Positions 1-14,618 are shown, numbered from the stretch's first letter. The stretch is 36,084 nt of DNA from Pseudomonadota bacterium (GCA_021815925.1 JAKAZL010000016.1:1-36084), one strand, 5' to 3'. Notes: generated by a model not told the origin, from the letters alone. A program made the numbers and translations.

Positions 1-2
1 GC

Positions 3-281
3 CGCGGCGAGTACCGGGTGCAGGGCGAGCTCGACCTGCACGGGCTCACCGTCCCCGAGGCGAAGCAGGCGCTGCGCGAGTTCATGGCCGAGGCGCTCGA
101 GCGGCGCTGGCGCTGCGTGCGGGTCATTCACGGCAAGGGACTGCGCTCCGGTCATCGCGGACCGGTCCTGAAGGGGCTCACCGCCGCGGCGCTGCGCCGC
201 TTCGCTCCGGTGCTGGCGTTCGTCTCGGCGCGCGCGGTCGATGGCGGCACGGGAGCCATTTACGTGCTGCTCTCCTGGTAG
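3..281 (+). CDS. Smr-domain protein, 3' end only
   Basis: This is the C-terminal part of a small MutS-related (Smr) domain protein; the 5' end lies left of the window. The frame is open from base 3, so the first GTG at 18 is probably not the real start. The visible part opens with the family hallmark ELDLHGLT, followed by the second hallmark VIHGKG about 30 residues later (HGKGLRSG), and ends in a hydrophobic strand. Smr domains of this type are nucleases or nucleic-acid binding modules; E. coli SmrA and SmrB are the nearest well-known relatives, and SmrB cleaves mRNA at collided ribosomes. Which one this resembles cannot be told from the fragment. The last 22 bases overlap the end of truD on the other strand. 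Confidence 0.85.
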   Translation, partial: RGEYRVQGELDLHGLTVPEAKQALREFMAEALERRWRCVRVIHGKGLRSGHRGPVLKGLTAAALRRFAPVLAFVSARAVDGGTGAIYVLLSW

Positions 282-1297
282 TCGGCCAGCGTGAACAGCT
301 CGCGCAGGACGGCCGTGGCGAAGGCCCCGCGCGCGAGCCGGAACTGCAGCAGCACCGAGTCGCCCTCGCGCTCTACGGCGAGCTCGCGCACCGCCAGGCG
401 CAGGCTGCGCCGCTCCTGCTCGAGCCCGGCCGCCTCCAGCAGCGCGCAGGGCTCCCGGAAGCCGGCCGCCACCTGCTCCTCGAGCGCGCGCACGGACCCC
501 TGCGACAACGGCGCTCCGCGCCCCCAGAGCGGCCCGCTCGGGTGGATCTCGAGCCGTGCCAGCCGCGCCTCGAGCGTCGCATCGTTCGCCTCGACCGCGA
601 AATGGCTGCCCCGCCCATCGAGCATGGCGCGGTCCCCGGCCTGAAGCTGCGCCCAGCTGCCAAGCGCCACCCGCTCGGCGAGCACCGCGTTGAACACCAG
701 ACTGCGCAGCGCCGAGAGCACGAAGCCGCGCTCCGGCGGACGCAGCGCGCGCGGATCGGCGGGCAGGCGCTCGAGATTCGCGCCGCCGCGGCCGAAGCGC
801 TGCGGGCCGAAGTAGTTCGGCACGCCGGCCGCACCGATCTGCTGCACCCGTTGCTCGAGCGCCAGAGGATCGACGCCCGCCCCGCGCGCGCGGATGCGAA
901 AGCGATTGCCCTCGAGCGCGCCGCGCGGCAGCTTGCGCGTGTGCGGATGCGCACCGAGCACCTCGAACCCCTCCCCGCTGAAGCCCGGCCAGCCCTCGAG
1001 GGCCTGTGCCCCGCGCGGCACCGAGAACCACTGCACGGCGAGGGCGCGGCGGTCCTTCAGCCCCGCGTAGCCGACATCCGCCGGCCGGCACCCGGCGCGC
1101 CGGGCGAGCTCGCGCGCCACCCAGACGGTGTTGGCGTCGCGCTTGCGCACCTGGAGCAGCACGTGCGAGCCGCTGCCCGCCGGAGCGAACCCGAGGCATT
1201 CCTCGACCTGGAAGTCCTCCGGCTCGGTCCGCACGCTCACTCGGGCCAGCGGCCCCGCGTACACGCGCGGCGGATCGAGCGCCGCCTCAACGTGCAT
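260..1297 (-). CDS. truD: tRNA pseudouridine(13) synthase TruD
   Basis: TruD converts uridine 13 of some tRNAs to pseudouridine in the cytoplasm. The protein is 345 residues from the ATG at 1297, close to the roughly 350 of E. coli TruD. The catalytic motif GYAGLKDRRA lies near residues 76-85, with Asp82 matching the known catalytic Asp80 of E. coli. The N-terminal PEDFQVEE segment and the later NYFGPQRFG motif (the family's N-[YF]-[FY]-G-x-Q-R-F-G signature) are both present. A GTG three codons upstream (1306) is in frame; neither start has a clear Shine-Dalgarno sequence, so the ATG is preferred. It is the last gene of the minus-strand cluster, 147 bases after ispF, and its end overlaps the convergent Smr gene by 22 bases. 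Confidence 0.95.
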   Translation of the reverse strand: MHVEAALDPPRVYAGPLARVSVRTEPEDFQVEECLGFAPAGSGSHVLLQVRKRDANTVWVARELARRAGCRPADVGYAGLKDRRALAVQWFSVPRGAQALEGWPGFSGEGFEVLGAHPHTRKLPRGALEGNRFRIRARGAGVDPLALEQRVQQIGAAGVPNYFGPQRFGRGGANLERLPADPRALRPPERGFVLSALRSLVFNAVLAERVALGSWAQLQAGDRAMLDGRGSHFAVEANDATLEARLARLEIHPSGPLWGRGAPLSQGSVRALEEQVAAGFREPCALLEAAGLEQERRSLRLAVRELAVEREGDSVLLQFRLARGAFATAVLRELFTLADYQESST

Positions 1298-1444
1298 GGC
1301 ACGCACCGTGCGCGCGCAGCCGACTCGGCCAACCCGGCATGATCAACACTCCGCCTCCCCGATCAGCACTCCGACAGACCCTTAATCGATGTTGTTCTTC
1401 CCCTGCCTGCGCAGCGTCATGCCCGGCCATCGCGCCCGCGCGGC
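1298..1444. other. truD-ispF spacer
   Basis: This 147-base gap is almost the longest inside the minus-strand cluster, matched only by the gap before bamA. It holds a 20-base-period direct repeat (listed separately) and a short AT-richer stretch near 1380-1395. No convincing -35/-10 pair, U-tract terminator or small gene was seen. Confidence 0.5.
1341..1373. repeat. Two 13-base direct repeats, 20-base period
   Basis: GATCAACACTCCG at 1341-1353 and GATCAGCACTCCG at 1361-1373 agree at 12 of 13 positions and start exactly 20 bases apart, close to two helical turns. They sit just upstream of truD. A pair of protein-binding half sites is possible, but chance or a small local duplication is equally possible. 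Confidence 0.45.
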
Positions 1445-1921
1445 TCAGGAGGCCTCGAGCAGCAGCACCACCGCCTGTGCGGCCAGCCCCTCGGCGCGCC
1501 CCAGGAAGCCCAGCTTCTCGGTGGTGGTGGCCTTGACGTTCACCGCCTCGGGACTGACCTCGAGCAGCTCGGCGATGCGCGCGCGGATCGCCTCGCGCAC
1601 CGGGCCGAGCTTGGGCCGCTCGGCGAGCAGGGTCAGGTCGGCATTGCCGACGCGCAGCCCGCGCGTGCGCAACATCCCGAGCACCGCCTGAACGAACCCG
1701 GCGCTGTCAGCGCCCTTCCAGCGCGGATCAGTGTCACGAAAGTGCTGCCCGATGTCCCCGAGCCCGGCCGCACCGAGCAGCGCATCGGTGAGCGCATGCA
1801 GCAGCACGTCCCCGTCGGAGTGGGCCAGCACACCGTGCGTGTGCGCCACGCGCACCCCACCGAGCATGACGTGATCGCCCGGACCAAACGCATGCACATC
1901 AACTCCCGATCCGATTCTCAT
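1445..1921 (-). CDS. ispF: 2-C-methyl-D-erythritol 2,4-cyclodiphosphate synthase
   Basis: IspF closes the cyclodiphosphate ring in the non-mevalonate (MEP) isoprenoid pathway, using the product of IspE. The protein is 158 residues, the normal family length. Zinc ligands are in their usual places: Asp8 and His10 in GVDVHAF, and His42 in DVLLHAL, the same numbering as E. coli. The AHSDGD motif lies around residues 33-38. The chosen ATG at 1921 overlaps the ispD stop by four bases (ATGA), which implies translational coupling, and the protein begins [10 protein letters not shown] as expected. Some bacteria fuse IspD and IspF; here they are separate but coupled. Confidence 0.97.
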   Translation of the reverse strand: MRIGSGVDVHAFGPGDHVMLGGVRVAHTHGVLAHSDGDVLLHALTDALLGAAGLGDIGQHFRDTDPRWKGADSAGFVQAVLGMLRTRGLRVGNADLTLLAERPKLGPVREAIRARIAELLEVSPEAVNVKATTTEKLGFLGRAEGLAAQAVVLLLEAS

Positions 1922-2598
1922 CCGGCCGCCTCCAACAGTGCCGCGGCGAGGGTCAGATCCGCCGCGCTGGTGATTTTCAGGTTCGCCGCCGAGGCGTTGA
2001 TCAGCGCCGGGCGCCGGCCCAGCCATTCCACCGCCTGGGCCTCATCGGTGGGCAGCCGGCCCGCCTCGTGCGCCGCATCGAGCGCCGCGCAGAGCAGCCC
2101 GTAGCGGAACATCTGCGGCGTCAGCGCGCGCCACAGGCCACTGCGATCGACAGTCTCGGCCACGCAGCCATCCGCACCGGCGCGCTTGAGCGTATCGGCC
2201 GCCGGGGTCGCGAGCAGCCCCCCGACCGGATGCTCGGCGAGGCTCGCGAGCAGCCGCTCGAGGTCCTCCCCCGGCAGGCACGGCCGGGCCGCATCGTGCA
2301 CGAGCACCCAGTCGGGCGCGGCGGCGCGCGGGGCGAGTGCCGCGAGCGCGTTGCGCACCGAGTGGCTGCGCTCGGCCCCCCCGGGGGCGCTCAGCACCTG
2401 CGGCGGGGCGATGCCGGCCCAGAACGGGTCCTCGGCGGCGAGCGCCACGACGGCGCCGGCGCAGCGCGGGTCGGTGAGAAACGGCGCGAGCGCCCACTCG
2501 ATCACGGTGCGACCGCGCAGCGGCGCGTACTGCTTGGGGCGCTCGCCCCCGAACCGGCGGCCGATGCCGGCGGCGGGCATCACCAGCCAATAGCGCAT
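1918..2598 (-). CDS. ispD: 2-C-methyl-D-erythritol 4-phosphate cytidylyltransferase
   Basis: IspD joins CTP and methylerythritol phosphate to make CDP-methylerythritol, the third step of the MEP isoprenoid pathway. The 226-residue protein has the nucleotidyltransferase start [11 protein letters not shown] (residues 8-18) followed by RPKQYAPL, which carries the CTP-binding Arg and Lys. [10 protein letters not shown] in the middle is the family's metal and substrate region. It begins two bases after the ftsB stop and overlaps ispF by four bases. The adjacent ftsB-ispD pair is common in gammaproteobacteria. Dxr, the enzyme that makes its substrate, is encoded further upstream in the same cluster. 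Confidence 0.97.
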   Translation of the reverse strand: MRYWLVMPAAGIGRRFGGERPKQYAPLRGRTVIEWALAPFLTDPRCAGAVVALAAEDPFWAGIAPPQVLSAPGGAERSHSVRNALAALAPRAAAPDWVLVHDAARPCLPGEDLERLLASLAEHPVGGLLATPAADTLKRAGADGCVAETVDRSGLWRALTPQMFRYGLLCAALDAAHEAGRLPTDEAQAVEWLGRRPALINASAANLKITSAADLTLAAALLEAAG

Positions 2599-2600
2599 GA

Positions 2601-2900
2601 TCAGTGGGTCGCGGCCGGCGGGAAGCGCGGCGGCTCGACGACCATGTAAAACGTCTCGTTCGGCCCGATCATCCCGAGCTCACTGCGCGCCCGCTCCTCG
2701 ATCGCGCCGGTGCCGGTCTTCAGGTCCGCCACGTCCGCCGCCAGGCGCGCATTGCGGCGCATCAGGCGGGCGTTGAGCTTCTCCTGGGCGGCCACCGCCC
2801 GCTCGAGCCGGTAGACCGGGCGCACGCCCTCGCTGGAGACCCAGATCCGGTACTGCAGCAGCACCAGGGCGGCAAGCAACGCGGCGGTGAGTAGTTTCAT
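2601..2900 (-). CDS. ftsB: Cell division protein FtsB
   Basis: FtsB is a small inner-membrane divisome protein that forms the FtsQLB complex, which activates septal peptidoglycan synthesis. The 99-residue protein has a short cytoplasmic start (MKLL), one membrane helix at about residues 3-20, and a predicted coiled coil over about 26-70 (RLERAVAAQEKLNARL and onward). It ends in the conserved ERARSELGMI..ETFY segment that contacts FtsQ in E. coli. The ATG at 2900 is chosen because the resulting N-terminus aligns with E. coli FtsB; a GTG 11 codons upstream (2933) is possible but adds unmatched residues. The gene lies between eno and ispD, its standard place. Confidence 0.93.
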   Translation of the reverse strand: MKLLTAALLAALVLLQYRIWVSSEGVRPVYRLERAVAAQEKLNARLMRRNARLAADVADLKTGTGAIEERARSELGMIGPNETFYMVVEPPRFPPAATH

Positions 2901-2964
2901 GCTCGTGAGCGCGGCGCGCGCGGCCTCGCGCACGGCGAGAGCTTACGAGCCTCGGGCGTGCCGA

Positions 2965-5108
<2,144 letters not shown>

Positions 5109-5115
5109 GCACCGC

Positions 5116-6771
<1,656 letters not shown>

Positions 6772-6804
6772 TCAGGTGATCCGCCGTTGGAACCGCTGCC
6801 GGGA

Positions 6805-6822
6805 GTTCATGGCTGCATGAAC
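6805..6822 (-). promoter_or_regulatory. Hairpin in pyrG leader
   Basis: GTTCATG and CATGAAC form a perfect 7-base-pair inverted repeat around a 4-base loop in the tilS-pyrG gap, about 43 bases before the pyrG ATG. There is no following U-tract, so it is not a classical terminator. It could be an RNA element affecting pyrG translation or processing, or a dyad operator. The function is unknown. Confidence 0.4.
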
Positions 6823-6844
6823 GACGGGCCGACAATCTATCACA

Positions 6845-8284
6845 TCAGCGCCTCGGGTGGGGCGCCTTCTTCCAGATCAGCCTCGCCCGGCGGCGTGTGC
6901 CGGCGCCGGCACGCACCCGCGCATCGAGCCACAGGTCCCCGGCGGCGAGCAGCGTCGCCTCGCAGAACACCAACGGCAGCCGGGCCCGCTCGCCCGGCGG
7001 CACATGCGCCTCCTGCAGCAGGCTCTTCAGCGCACGGCGCCCCTCGCCCGAGCGCACGCGCAGCCGCTCCCCGCCGCGCCGCCAGCGCACCGTGAGCGTC
7101 GGCCCGAGCGCCTCGAGCGCATCGAGGTCGAGCGGCCCGAGCGCATCGGGGCGCAGCTCGAGCGCACCGCACCCCGGCGGCAGCTCGCAGCGCGGCGTGC
7201 GCCTCGGGTCCCAGGCGATCTGCTGTCCCCTCGGACCGTGCTCGGCGGGGCTCGATGCCGGCTCGATCGAGAGCCGCTCGGCGTGCCGCTCGATACGCGC
7301 ATCGCCCCAGGCGACCTGCGGGTGGGCATCGGGGCGGGCCTCAAGGAGCACCACGGCGATCTGCTCGAGCCGGCGCGCATCGGGCAGGATCCGCCCGCTA
7401 CGGGCGATCCACCAGCGCAGCGCGTTGCGCCGGCGCGAGAGCGGCAGCGCGCGCAGCGTCTTCGCCGAGAGCCCCGCCCCGTCGCTGGCACGCTCGACGT
7501 CGGCGCGGGCCAGCGACTCGAGCAGCTGCTGGCCCTCGGCCGCATGCCGGGCCGTTCGCGCCACGGCGGCGGCCACCCCGCTCCAACGCGCGCGCACCGC
7601 CGGCAGCACCCGGTGCCGCAGGTAATTGCGGTCGAAGCGCTCATCGACGTTGCTCTCATCGAACACCACCGGCAGGCCTTCGGCCTCGACCCACTCGGCG
7701 AGCTGCGCGCGGGTGAACCCCAGCAGCGGGCGCAGCAGGCGGGTGGCGCCAAAGGGCGCCGCGGCGGGCATGGCCGAGAGCCCGGGGAGCCCGCAGCCGC
7801 GGAACAGCTGCAGCAGCACCGTCTCGAGCTGATCGTCCTGGTTGTGGGCCGTGAGCAGCACCTCGCCGCGCTTCAGGTCCGCCCCGAGCGCCCGGTAGCG
7901 CGCCGTGCGCGCCGCCTCCTCGAGCGAGACGCCCGGCGCCGAGCGGACCTCGGCCCGCACCACCCGCAGCGGCACGCCGAGGCGACGCGCGAGCCGACGG
8001 CACTCAGCGCCCCAGCGAGCCGAATCGCGGTGCAGTCCGTGATCGACGTGCACGGCGCGCAGCGCGAAGGGCCGCGGGCGCACCTGCGCCAGTGCGCCGA
8101 GCAGCGCGGTCGAGTCCACCCCACCGCTGAACGCCACGCACAGCGCGACGTGTGGAAATTCCCCCAGTTGCCCCCGCAGTTGCGCGAGCAGCGCCTCGCT
8201 GCCGTACCGGCTTCCCGGCCGCACGCGGCGCCGGCCCGCGCTCAAGGGCGCCGCTCCGCTCCCTTCACGCCGGGCTCTCACCAT
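6845..8284 (-). CDS. tilS: tRNA(Ile)-lysidine synthase
   Basis: TilS attaches lysine to cytidine 34 of the CAU-anticodon isoleucine tRNA, changing its codon reading from AUG to AUA, and is normally essential. The PP-loop ATP-binding motif SGGVDS is at about residues 53-58, followed by HVDHGLH and the [13 protein letters not shown] segment. Further on, NYLRHRVLP is typical of the family, and the C-terminal tRNA-binding domain is present. The protein is 479 residues from the ATG at 8284, somewhat longer than E. coli TilS because of about 30 extra N-terminal residues. A GTG about 20 codons further in is an alternative start. With the ATG, the gene overlaps the end of accA by 20 bases. Confidence 0.95.
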   Translation of the reverse strand: MVRARREGSGAAPLSAGRRRVRPGSRYGSEALLAQLRGQLGEFPHVALCVAFSGGVDSTALLGALAQVRPRPFALRAVHVDHGLHRDSARWGAECRRLARRLGVPLRVVRAEVRSAPGVSLEEAARTARYRALGADLKRGEVLLTAHNQDDQLETVLLQLFRGCGLPGLSAMPAAAPFGATRLLRPLLGFTRAQLAEWVEAEGLPVVFDESNVDERFDRNYLRHRVLPAVRARWSGVAAAVARTARHAAEGQQLLESLARADVERASDGAGLSAKTLRALPLSRRRNALRWWIARSGRILPDARRLEQIAVVLLEARPDAHPQVAWGDARIERHAERLSIEPASSPAEHGPRGQQIAWDPRRTPRCELPPGCGALELRPDALGPLDLDALEALGPTLTVRWRRGGERLRVRSGEGRRALKSLLQEAHVPPGERARLPLVFCEATLLAAGDLWLDARVRAGAGTRRRARLIWKKAPHPRR

Positions 8285-9230
8285 AGACGCCGAACGCGCT
8301 GATACGCGCGGCGCGCTCGGCCAGCAGCTGCTCACGGGGCAGGGCCGTGAGCGCCTCGAGCTGCCCGATGAGTGCGGCTTTGAGGCTCGCGGCGGTGGCC
8401 GCCGGATCCCGATGCGCCCCGCCGAGCGGCTCGGGAATCACCGCATCGACCAGGCCGAGCCGCTCGAGCCGGTCGGCCGTCATGTTCAGCGCCTCGGCGG
8501 CGGTCTCGCGTTTGTCCTGACTCTTCCAGAGGATCGAGGCGCAGCCTTCCGGGGAAATGACCGAGTAGACGCTGTACTGCAGCATCAGCAGCCGGTCGCA
8601 CACGCCGATCGCGAGCGCCCCGCCCGAGCCGCCCTCGCCCGTGACCACCGACACGATGGGCACCGCGAGAGTCGACATCTCGAGCAGGTTGCGCGCGATC
8701 GCCTCGCTCTGCCCGCGCTCCTCGGCGCCGACGCCCGGATAGGCTCCCTGCGTGTCGATCAGGGTCACCAGCGGCAGCTCGAAGCGCTCGGCCATCTGCA
8801 TCAGCCGCAGCGCCTTGCGGTAGCCCTCCGGCCGGGGCATGCCGTAGTTGCGCCGTACGCGCTCCTTGGTGTCGCGGCCCTTCTGGTGGCCGATGATCAT
8901 CACCGGCCGGCCGCCAAGGCGCGCCGGTCCGCCGACGATCGCCCCGTCATCGCCGTACATCCGATCACCATGCAGCTCGCTGAACTCCGTGCAGATCGCG
9001 CCGATGTAATCGAGCGTATAGGGCCGCTGCGGGTGGCGGGCGAGCTGGGTGATCTGCCAGGGCGTGAGGTTCGCGAAGATGCTGGTCGTGAGCTGGCGGC
9101 TCTTGGCCTGCAGGCGCGCGATCTCGTCCTGGATGTTGACTTCCGGATCGCAGGTGACGTGCTTGAGCTCCTCGATCTTCGCTTCGAGCTCGGCAATGGG
9201 CTGTTCGAAATCGAGAAAGGCGACGGCCAT
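8265..9230 (-). CDS. accA: Acetyl-CoA carboxylase carboxyltransferase subunit alpha
   Basis: AccA pairs with AccD to move the carboxyl group from biotin to acetyl-CoA, making malonyl-CoA for fatty acid synthesis. The 321-residue protein (E. coli 319) begins [20 protein letters not shown] and carries an N-terminal helical part. The carboxyltransferase core follows, with [40 protein letters not shown] and SVISPEGCA. The ATG at 9230 is fixed by this N-terminal match; the frame is open upstream but gives unrelated sequence. It follows dnaE after a 73-base gap and overlaps tilS. accD is not in the window. Confidence 0.97.
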   Translation of the reverse strand: MAVAFLDFEQPIAELEAKIEELKHVTCDPEVNIQDEIARLQAKSRQLTTSIFANLTPWQITQLARHPQRPYTLDYIGAICTEFSELHGDRMYGDDGAIVGGPARLGGRPVMIIGHQKGRDTKERVRRNYGMPRPEGYRKALRLMQMAERFELPLVTLIDTQGAYPGVGAEERGQSEAIARNLLEMSTLAVPIVSVVTGEGGSGGALAIGVCDRLLMLQYSVYSVISPEGCASILWKSQDKRETAAEALNMTADRLERLGLVDAVIPEPLGGAHRDPAATAASLKAALIGQLEALTALPREQLLAERAARISAFGVYGESPA

Positions 9231-9303
9231 GCGCTTTACCGGGGTTGTCTCGTGCTGGGCGCGAGGGTACGGGCGGGGGGCTCGGCGCGCAAGCGGGCAG
9301 CCC

Positions 9304-12300
9304 CTACAAGCCGTCGGCCGAGCGCTGCGGTGCCTCGGCCGGGGCGCTGTACAGCACACGCACCGAGGCGCCCCCGAAGAGCTGCTCCAGGCCCGCGAGC
9401 AGCTCGGCGGCGGGCTGCACGCTCCAGTCGGGCCCGAACGCCAGCATCCCGCGCACGCCCGCTGCGGCGTACTCGACCGCGAGCGCGCACGGACCGGGTC
9501 GATGGCGGGCCAGCAGCTCGGCGAGCCGGCGCTGCAGCGCGCCGGTATCGGCGCGTGCGGGCCATTTGACGACGATGCGCCGCGCCTGCTGCTCGCGCAC
9601 CTTGGCCAGATCGGTGAGCCGGCGCACACCGATGCGCCAGCCGTCGGAGAACTCATCGAAGCGCAGCTGCCCCTCGGCGAGCACCAGCGCATCCTTGCTG
9701 ATGAGCGCGCGGAACTGCTGGAACTGCTCATCGAACAGGCTCGCCTCGATCCGGCCGGTGCCATCATCGAGGGTGAGGATCACGCGCGGGCCGCGCTTGC
9801 GCACCTCGTCGATCAATCCGGCCACGGTGACCGTGCGGCCGCCGCGCCCGCGCGGGGCCTCCATCCCCGGCATGGGCCGCTCGCCGATGAGATCGCCGAT
9901 CCGGTGGCTCACCAGGCGTGCCAGTCCCGACTCGAAGGCCGCCATCGGATGGCCGGTCAGATACAGCCCGAGCGTCTCGCGCTCCCCGGCGAGGCGCACC
10001 GACTCGGGCCACTCCGCCAGCTCCGCGGCGCTCACCGCCTGCGGGGCGCTCGGCTCGGGCACGCCGAGGCCGAACAGATCGTCCTGGCCGGCGCGGCTCG
10101 CCTTGGAGTCCTGCTCCCCGAGCTGCATCGCCGTCGGCAGCCGCTCCATGAGCGTGGCACGGTTGGGCCCGAGCGCATCGCAGCTGCCCGAGCGCAGCAG
10201 CGCCTCGAGCACACGGCGGTTGAGCTTCTGCAGATCGAGCCGCCGGCACAGATCCTCCAGGCTCGCGAACGCGCCGCGCGCCTCGCGCTCCTTGATCAGC
10301 GCCTCGGCCGCGCCCTCACCGACGCCGCGCACCGCCCCGAGGCCGTAGCGGATCACCCGACCCTCGGCGGTGAACACGTACTGGGAGTGGTTCACGTCCG
10401 GTGGCAGCACGGTCAGGCCGATCTCCGCGCACTCGCGGATCAGCGTCACCACCTTGTCGGTGTGATCCATGTCGGCCGAAAGCACCGCGGCCATGAACTC
10501 GCCGGGGAAGTGCGCCTTGAGATAGGCCGTCTGATACGACAGCAGCGCGTAGGCCGCGGCATGCGATTTGTTGAACCCGTAGCCGGCGAACTTCTCCATC
10601 TGGTCGAAGATCGCATTGGCGATGGGCGCGCCGATGCCACGCGCCGCAGCGCCCTCGAGGAACACCCCGCGCTGCTTGGCCATCTCCTCGGGTTTCTTCT
10701 TGCCCATGGCGCGGCGCAGCAGGTCCGCCCCGCCGAGGGTGTAGCCGGCCAGACGCTGGGCGATTTGCATCACCTGCTCCTGGTAGACGAACACCCCGTA
10801 GGTGACCCCGAGCACCTGCTCCATCTCCGGGTGCAGGTACTGGGGCTTCTTGCCATGCTTGCAGGCGATGTACTCCGGGATCAGGTCCATCGGCCCCGGC
10901 CGGTACAGCGCCCCGAGGGCGATCAGATCGTCGATGCGGTCGGGCTTGGCTTCCTTCAGCATCCGCCGCATGCCGCCGGACTCGAACTGGAAGACCGCCA
11001 CGGTCTGCGCGCTCTTGAACACCCGCTCGTAAGTGAACTGATCGTCGAGCGCAATGCGCTCGATCTCGAGCGGCGGCTCGCCGCGCGCGGCGCGCTTGGC
11101 GTTGATCGACTTGACCGTCCAGTCGATGATGGTGAGCGTGCGCAGGCCGAGGAAGTCGAACTTGACCAGGCCCGCGGCCTCGACGTCGTCCTTGTCGAAC
11201 TGCGTCACCAGGCTGCCGCCGGCATCGTCGCAGTAAAGCGGGGTGAAATCGGTGAGCACCGAGGGGGCGATCACGACGCCCCCGGCGTGCATGCCGGCGT
11301 TGCGCGTGAGGCCCTCGAGCGAGCGGGCGAGGTCGATCAGCGCGCGGACCTCCTCCTCGCTCTGGTAGAGCTTCTTCAGCTCCGGCTCCTTCTCGAGCGC
11401 CTCATCGAGCGTGATGCCGAGCTCGAAGGGAATGAGCTTGGCGATCTTGTCGACGTAGCCGTAGCTCATGCCGAGCACGCGCCCGACGTCGCGCACCACC
11501 GCCTTGGCCGCCATGGTGCCGTAGGTGATGATCTGCGAGACCCGCTCGCGCCCGTAGCGCCCCGCGACGTACTCGATCACGCGGTCGCGCCCGGCCATGC
11601 AGAAATCGACGTCGAAGTCGGGCATGGAGACGCGTTCGGGATTGAGGAACCGCTCGAACAACAGCTCGTAGCGCAGCGGATCGAGGTCGGTGATGCCGAG
11701 GCAGTAGGCCACGAGCGAGCCGGCGCCCGAGCCGCGGCCCGGTCCGACGGGCACATCGTTGCCCTTTGCCCAGCGGATGAAGTCCGCCACGATGAGGAAG
11801 TAGCCCGCGAAGCCCATCTGACAGATGACATCGAGCTCGCGCTCGAGGCGCGCGCGGTAGGCGAGCGGCTCCGGCGGCGTGCCACGCTCGGCGAGCTCGG
11901 CGCAGCGCCGCTCCAGGCCGCTGGCCGCCTCGGCGCGCAGGAATTCCTCCGTGCTCAGCGTGCCGGGCACCGGGTATGGCGGCAGTTGCGGCTTGCCGAG
12001 TTCGAGCACCAGCGAGGCGCGCCGCGCCACCTCGACGGTGTTCGCGAGCGCCTCGGGAATGTCGGCGAAGAGTTCGGCCATCTCCTCGCCCGTGCGCAGG
12101 TACTGCTCGGGGCTGTAGCGGCGCGCGCGCGCCGGATCGGCGAGCTGCGAGCCGTCGTGGATGCACACGCGCGCCTCGTGCGACTCGAAGTCCTCGCGCC
12201 TGAGGAAGCGCACGTCGTTGGTGGCGAGCACCGGCACGCCGCGGCGCGCCGCGAGCGCCACGGCGGCGGCGATGTACGCCTCCTCGCCCGGCCGGCCGAG

Positions 12301-12816
12301 CCGCTGCAGCTCCAGGTAGTAACGCTCGGGCAGCAGCGCGAGCCAGCGCTCGAGCGCCGCCTCGGCGTCGCGCTCGCGCCCGTTGGCGAGCGCCCGTCCC
12401 ACGTCCCCCTCGGCCGCGCACGACAGGCCGATCAGCCCCTGGAGCGCCTCGGGCGTGAGCCACTCGCGCTCGATCATCGGCACGCCGCGCTGCTGGCCCT
12501 CGAGGTAGGCGCGGCTCACCAGCCGCGTGACGTTGCGGTAACCGCTCTGCGACTGGCAGATCAGCGTCAGGCGGCTCGCCGGGGTGTGCTCGGCGCCCTC
12601 GCGCACCAGCAGATCCACACCGATCAGCGGCTTCACGCCGCGCGCGAGCGCGGCGCGGTAGAACTTGACCATCGCGAACAGGTTGCTCTGGTCGGTCACC
12701 GCCACGGCGGCCATGCCGGCCCCGGCCACCGCCTCGATCAGCTCCGGCACGCGCACCACGCTGTCGATCAGCGAGTACTCGGTGTGCAGGCGCAGGTGAA
12801 CGAAACCGGTGCTCAC
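9304..12816 (-). CDS. dnaE: DNA polymerase III subunit alpha
   Basis: DnaE is the catalytic polymerase of the replicative DNA polymerase III holoenzyme. The 1170-residue protein (E. coli 1160) has an N-terminal PHP domain beginning [10 protein letters not shown], and the palm with [11 protein letters not shown] near residue 360. PDFDVDFC follows near 399-406, in which Asp402 and Asp404 match the catalytic aspartates of E. coli. The finger region with [10 protein letters not shown] and [13 protein letters not shown] comes next, then a helix-hairpin-helix, and an OB-fold and tail after about residue 1000 ([14 protein letters not shown]). The start is a GTG at 12816 with GGAG seven bases upstream, three bases after rnhB. 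Placement between rnhB and accA is the usual one. Confidence 0.98.
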   Translation of the reverse strand: MSTGFVHLRLHTEYSLIDSVVRVPELIEAVAGAGMAAVAVTDQSNLFAMVKFYRAALARGVKPLIGVDLLVREGAEHTPASRLTLICQSQSGYRNVTRLVSRAYLEGQQRGVPMIEREWLTPEALQGLIGLSCAAEGDVGRALANGRERDAEAALERWLALLPERYYLELQRLGRPGEEAYIAAAVALAARRGVPVLATNDVRFLRREDFESHEARVCIHDGSQLADPARARRYSPEQYLRTGEEMAELFADIPEALANTVEVARRASLVLELGKPQLPPYPVPGTLSTEEFLRAEAASGLERRCAELAERGTPPEPLAYRARLERELDVICQMGFAGYFLIVADFIRWAKGNDVPVGPGRGSGAGSLVAYCLGITDLDPLRYELLFERFLNPERVSMPDFDVDFCMAGRDRVIEYVAGRYGRERVSQIITYGTMAAKAVVRDVGRVLGMSYGYVDKIAKLIPFELGITLDEALEKEPELKKLYQSEEEVRALIDLARSLEGLTRNAGMHAGGVVIAPSVLTDFTPLYCDDAGGSLVTQFDKDDVEAAGLVKFDFLGLRTLTIIDWTVKSINAKRAARGEPPLEIERIALDDQFTYERVFKSAQTVAVFQFESGGMRRMLKEAKPDRIDDLIALGALYRPGPMDLIPEYIACKHGKKPQYLHPEMEQVLGVTYGVFVYQEQVMQIAQRLAGYTLGGADLLRRAMGKKKPEEMAKQRGVFLEGAAARGIGAPIANAIFDQMEKFAGYGFNKSHAAAYALLSYQTAYLKAHFPGEFMAAVLSADMDHTDKVVTLIRECAEIGLTVLPPDVNHSQYVFTAEGRVIRYGLGAVRGVGEGAAEALIKEREARGAFASLEDLCRRLDLQKLNRRVLEALLRSGSCDALGPNRATLMERLPTAMQLGEQDSKASRAGQDDLFGLGVPEPSAPQAVSAAELAEWPESVRLAGERETLGLYLTGHPMAAFESGLARLVSHRIGDLIGERPMPGMEAPRGRGGRTVTVAGLIDEVRKRGPRVILTLDDGTGRIEASLFDEQFQQFRALISKDALVLAEGQLRFDEFSDGWRIGVRRLTDLAKVREQQARRIVVKWPARADTGALQRRLAELLARHRPGPCALAVEYAAAGVRGMLAFGPDWSVQPAAELLAGLEQLFGGASVRVLYSAPAEAPQRSADGL

Positions 12817-12819
12817 CGC

Positions 12820-13416
12820 TCAGCTCCGCGCCAGGGCCGCGCGCACCGGCGCGAACGACAGGCGGTGCTCGCTCGAGGGCCCGAGCCGGCGCAGCGCCGC
12901 CAGATGCGCCGCGGTACCGTAGCCCTTGTGGCGGGCGAAGCCGTAGCCCGGATGTGAGCGCTCGAGCGCGCGCATCAGCGCATCGCGATGGGTCTTGGCG
13001 AGGATCGAGGCGGCGCCGATGGCCGCCACCGTGGCATCACCGCGCACCACGGTCTCGACCGTGCAGGGCAGATCCTGAAGCGCCGGGGCACGGTTGCCGT
13101 CGACCTGCACGTGCTCGGGCCGCAGCGGCAGCGCGAGCACCGCGCGGCGCATCGCGAGCAGCGTCGCCTGCAGGATGTTGAGCGCGTCGATCTCGGCCCG
13201 ATCGGCGCTGCCGAGCGCCCAGGCCAGTGCGTGCGCGCGGATCAGCGGCGCCAGGCGCTCGCGCGCCGCCTCACTCAGCGCCTTGGAATCCCCGAGGCCC
13301 TCGATGGGCCGCGCCGGGTCGAGGATCACCGCTGCGGCGATGACCGGACCGGCGAGCGGTCCGCGCCCGGCCTCGTCCACGCCGGCGACGCGCGCTTGCG
13401 TGAGCGGGCCGCTCAC
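12820..13416 (-). CDS. rnhB: Ribonuclease HII
   Basis: RNase HII cuts RNA in RNA-DNA hybrids and starts removal of single ribonucleotides from DNA. The 198-residue protein has the signature [13 protein letters not shown] (residues 12-24) with the catalytic Asp-Glu pair at 14-15, [10 protein letters not shown], and the later [18 protein letters not shown] segment with another catalytic Asp. The end [14 protein letters not shown] is typical of the family. It is coupled to lpxB by a four-base ATGA overlap and precedes dnaE by three bases. Confidence 0.97.
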   Translation of the reverse strand: MSGPLTQARVAGVDEAGRGPLAGPVIAAAVILDPARPIEGLGDSKALSEAARERLAPLIRAHALAWALGSADRAEIDALNILQATLLAMRRAVLALPLRPEHVQVDGNRAPALQDLPCTVETVVRGDATVAAIGAASILAKTHRDALMRALERSHPGYGFARHKGYGTAAHLAALRRLGPSSEHRLSFAPVRAALARS

Positions 13417-14618
13417 CGCAGCGCCCCGTCCCGGCCGAGCCGGCGCAGGATCGCATCGGCTGCGCGCCCCGCCCCGCCGCAGCGCAGCTCGCGGTGCACG
13501 CGCTCGAACTCGCGGTCGAGCTCACCGCGGTAGTCGGCATCCTCCAGACGCCCGAGCAGCGCGGCGCCGAGCGCCGCGCCGGTCACGGCCTCCTGGAGCA
13601 GCTCCGGCACGAAGGCGCGCCCGAGCAGCAGATTCGGTTGTGAGAAATAGGGGACCTTCACCAGACGGAGTCTCCGCAGGAGAAACGCCGTGAGCCCGCC
13701 GAAACGATACGCCACGACCATGACGCGGCGCGAGAGGAGCGTCTCCAGTGTAGCGGTTCCGGAGGCCACCAGCGCCCCGTCGCAGGCCGCGAGCACCGCT
13801 TGCGCCTGCCCATCGGTGAGCAGGATCTCAGGGGAATCAGAAACTTGCGCGCGCTTGCTCTGAAACACCTCACGTGTGCGGGCGCTGGCCATCGGGGCGA
13901 TGAAACGCACCCCGGGCCGGCGCGCGGCGATCCAGGCGGCCGCCGCGACGAAGTCCCCGGCGAGCCGCGCGACCTCCCCCACCCGGCTGCCGGGCAGCAA
14001 GGCCACCACCGTGGCCTCCGCGGGCAGTCCGAGCGCGGCGCGTGCCGCACCCCGGTCCGGTACGAGCGGGATCTGATCGGCGAGCGGGTGACCGACGAAT
14101 TCCGTCGCCACGCCGTGGCGCGCGTAGAAGCCGGTCTCGAACGGCAACAGACACAACACCAGGTCGCAGGCGCGGCCGATCTTGCGCACCCGGCTCTGCC
14201 GCCACGCCCAGACCTGCGGGGCCACGTACTGAACGGTGACCAGGCCCGCGGCGCGCAGCCGCGCGGCGAGCCCGAGGTTGAATGCCGGAGCATCGATGCC
14301 GATGAACACGTCGGGCCGCGCGGCCGTGAAGCGGCGCACCAGATCGGCCCGCAGGCGCAGCAGCCGCGGCACGTGCGGCAGCACCTCGGCAAGTCCCATC
14401 ACGGCGAGGGCCTCGGCGCTCTCCCACGCCTGGCAGCCGGCGGCCACCATCTTCGGTCCGGCCACCCCGAAGCACTCGAGCGCACCGAGGCGCTCGCGCA
14501 GCGCGTTGATCAGGGCCGCGCCGAGTTGATCGCCGGAGGACTCTCCGGCCACCAGCGCCACGCGCAGCGGCCCCGGAGCACGGACCGCCTCACACGCGGC
14601 CCCGGGCGAGGCGGTCAT
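13413..14618 (-). CDS. lpxB: Lipid-A-disaccharide synthase
   Basis: LpxB, a peripheral inner-membrane glycosyltransferase (GT19), joins UDP-2,3-diacylglucosamine and lipid X to form the lipid A disaccharide. The 401-residue protein has the N-terminal [12 protein letters not shown] motif, [30 protein letters not shown] and FVGHPLAD, and the later [10 protein letters not shown] and SGTATLE motifs of the C-terminal nucleotide-binding half. Four-base overlaps join it to lpxA upstream and rnhB downstream. LpxC and LpxH, also needed for lipid A, are not in the window. Confidence 0.97.
   Translation of the reverse strand: MTASPGAACEAVRAPGPLRVALVAGESSGDQLGAALINALRERLGALECFGVAGPKMVAAGCQAWESAEALAVMGLAEVLPHVPRLLRLRADLVRRFTAARPDVFIGIDAPAFNLGLAARLRAAGLVTVQYVAPQVWAWRQSRVRKIGRACDLVLCLLPFETGFYARHGVATEFVGHPLADQIPLVPDRGAARAALGLPAEATVVALLPGSRVGEVARLAGDFVAAAAWIAARRPGVRFIAPMASARTREVFQSKRAQVSDSPEILLTDGQAQAVLAACDGALVASGTATLETLLSRRVMVVAYRFGGLTAFLLRRLRLVKVPYFSQPNLLLGRAFVPELLQEAVTGAALGAALLGRLEDADYRGELDREFERVHRELRCGGAGRAADAILRRLGRDGALR

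Noticed and set aside
9049-12957. A 1302-codon open frame on the plus strand opposite dnaE
   Set aside because: It is antisense to the complete, motif-rich dnaE gene. Its composition is His/Arg/Glu/Leu-biased without any known motif, as expected for the complement of GC-rich coding DNA.
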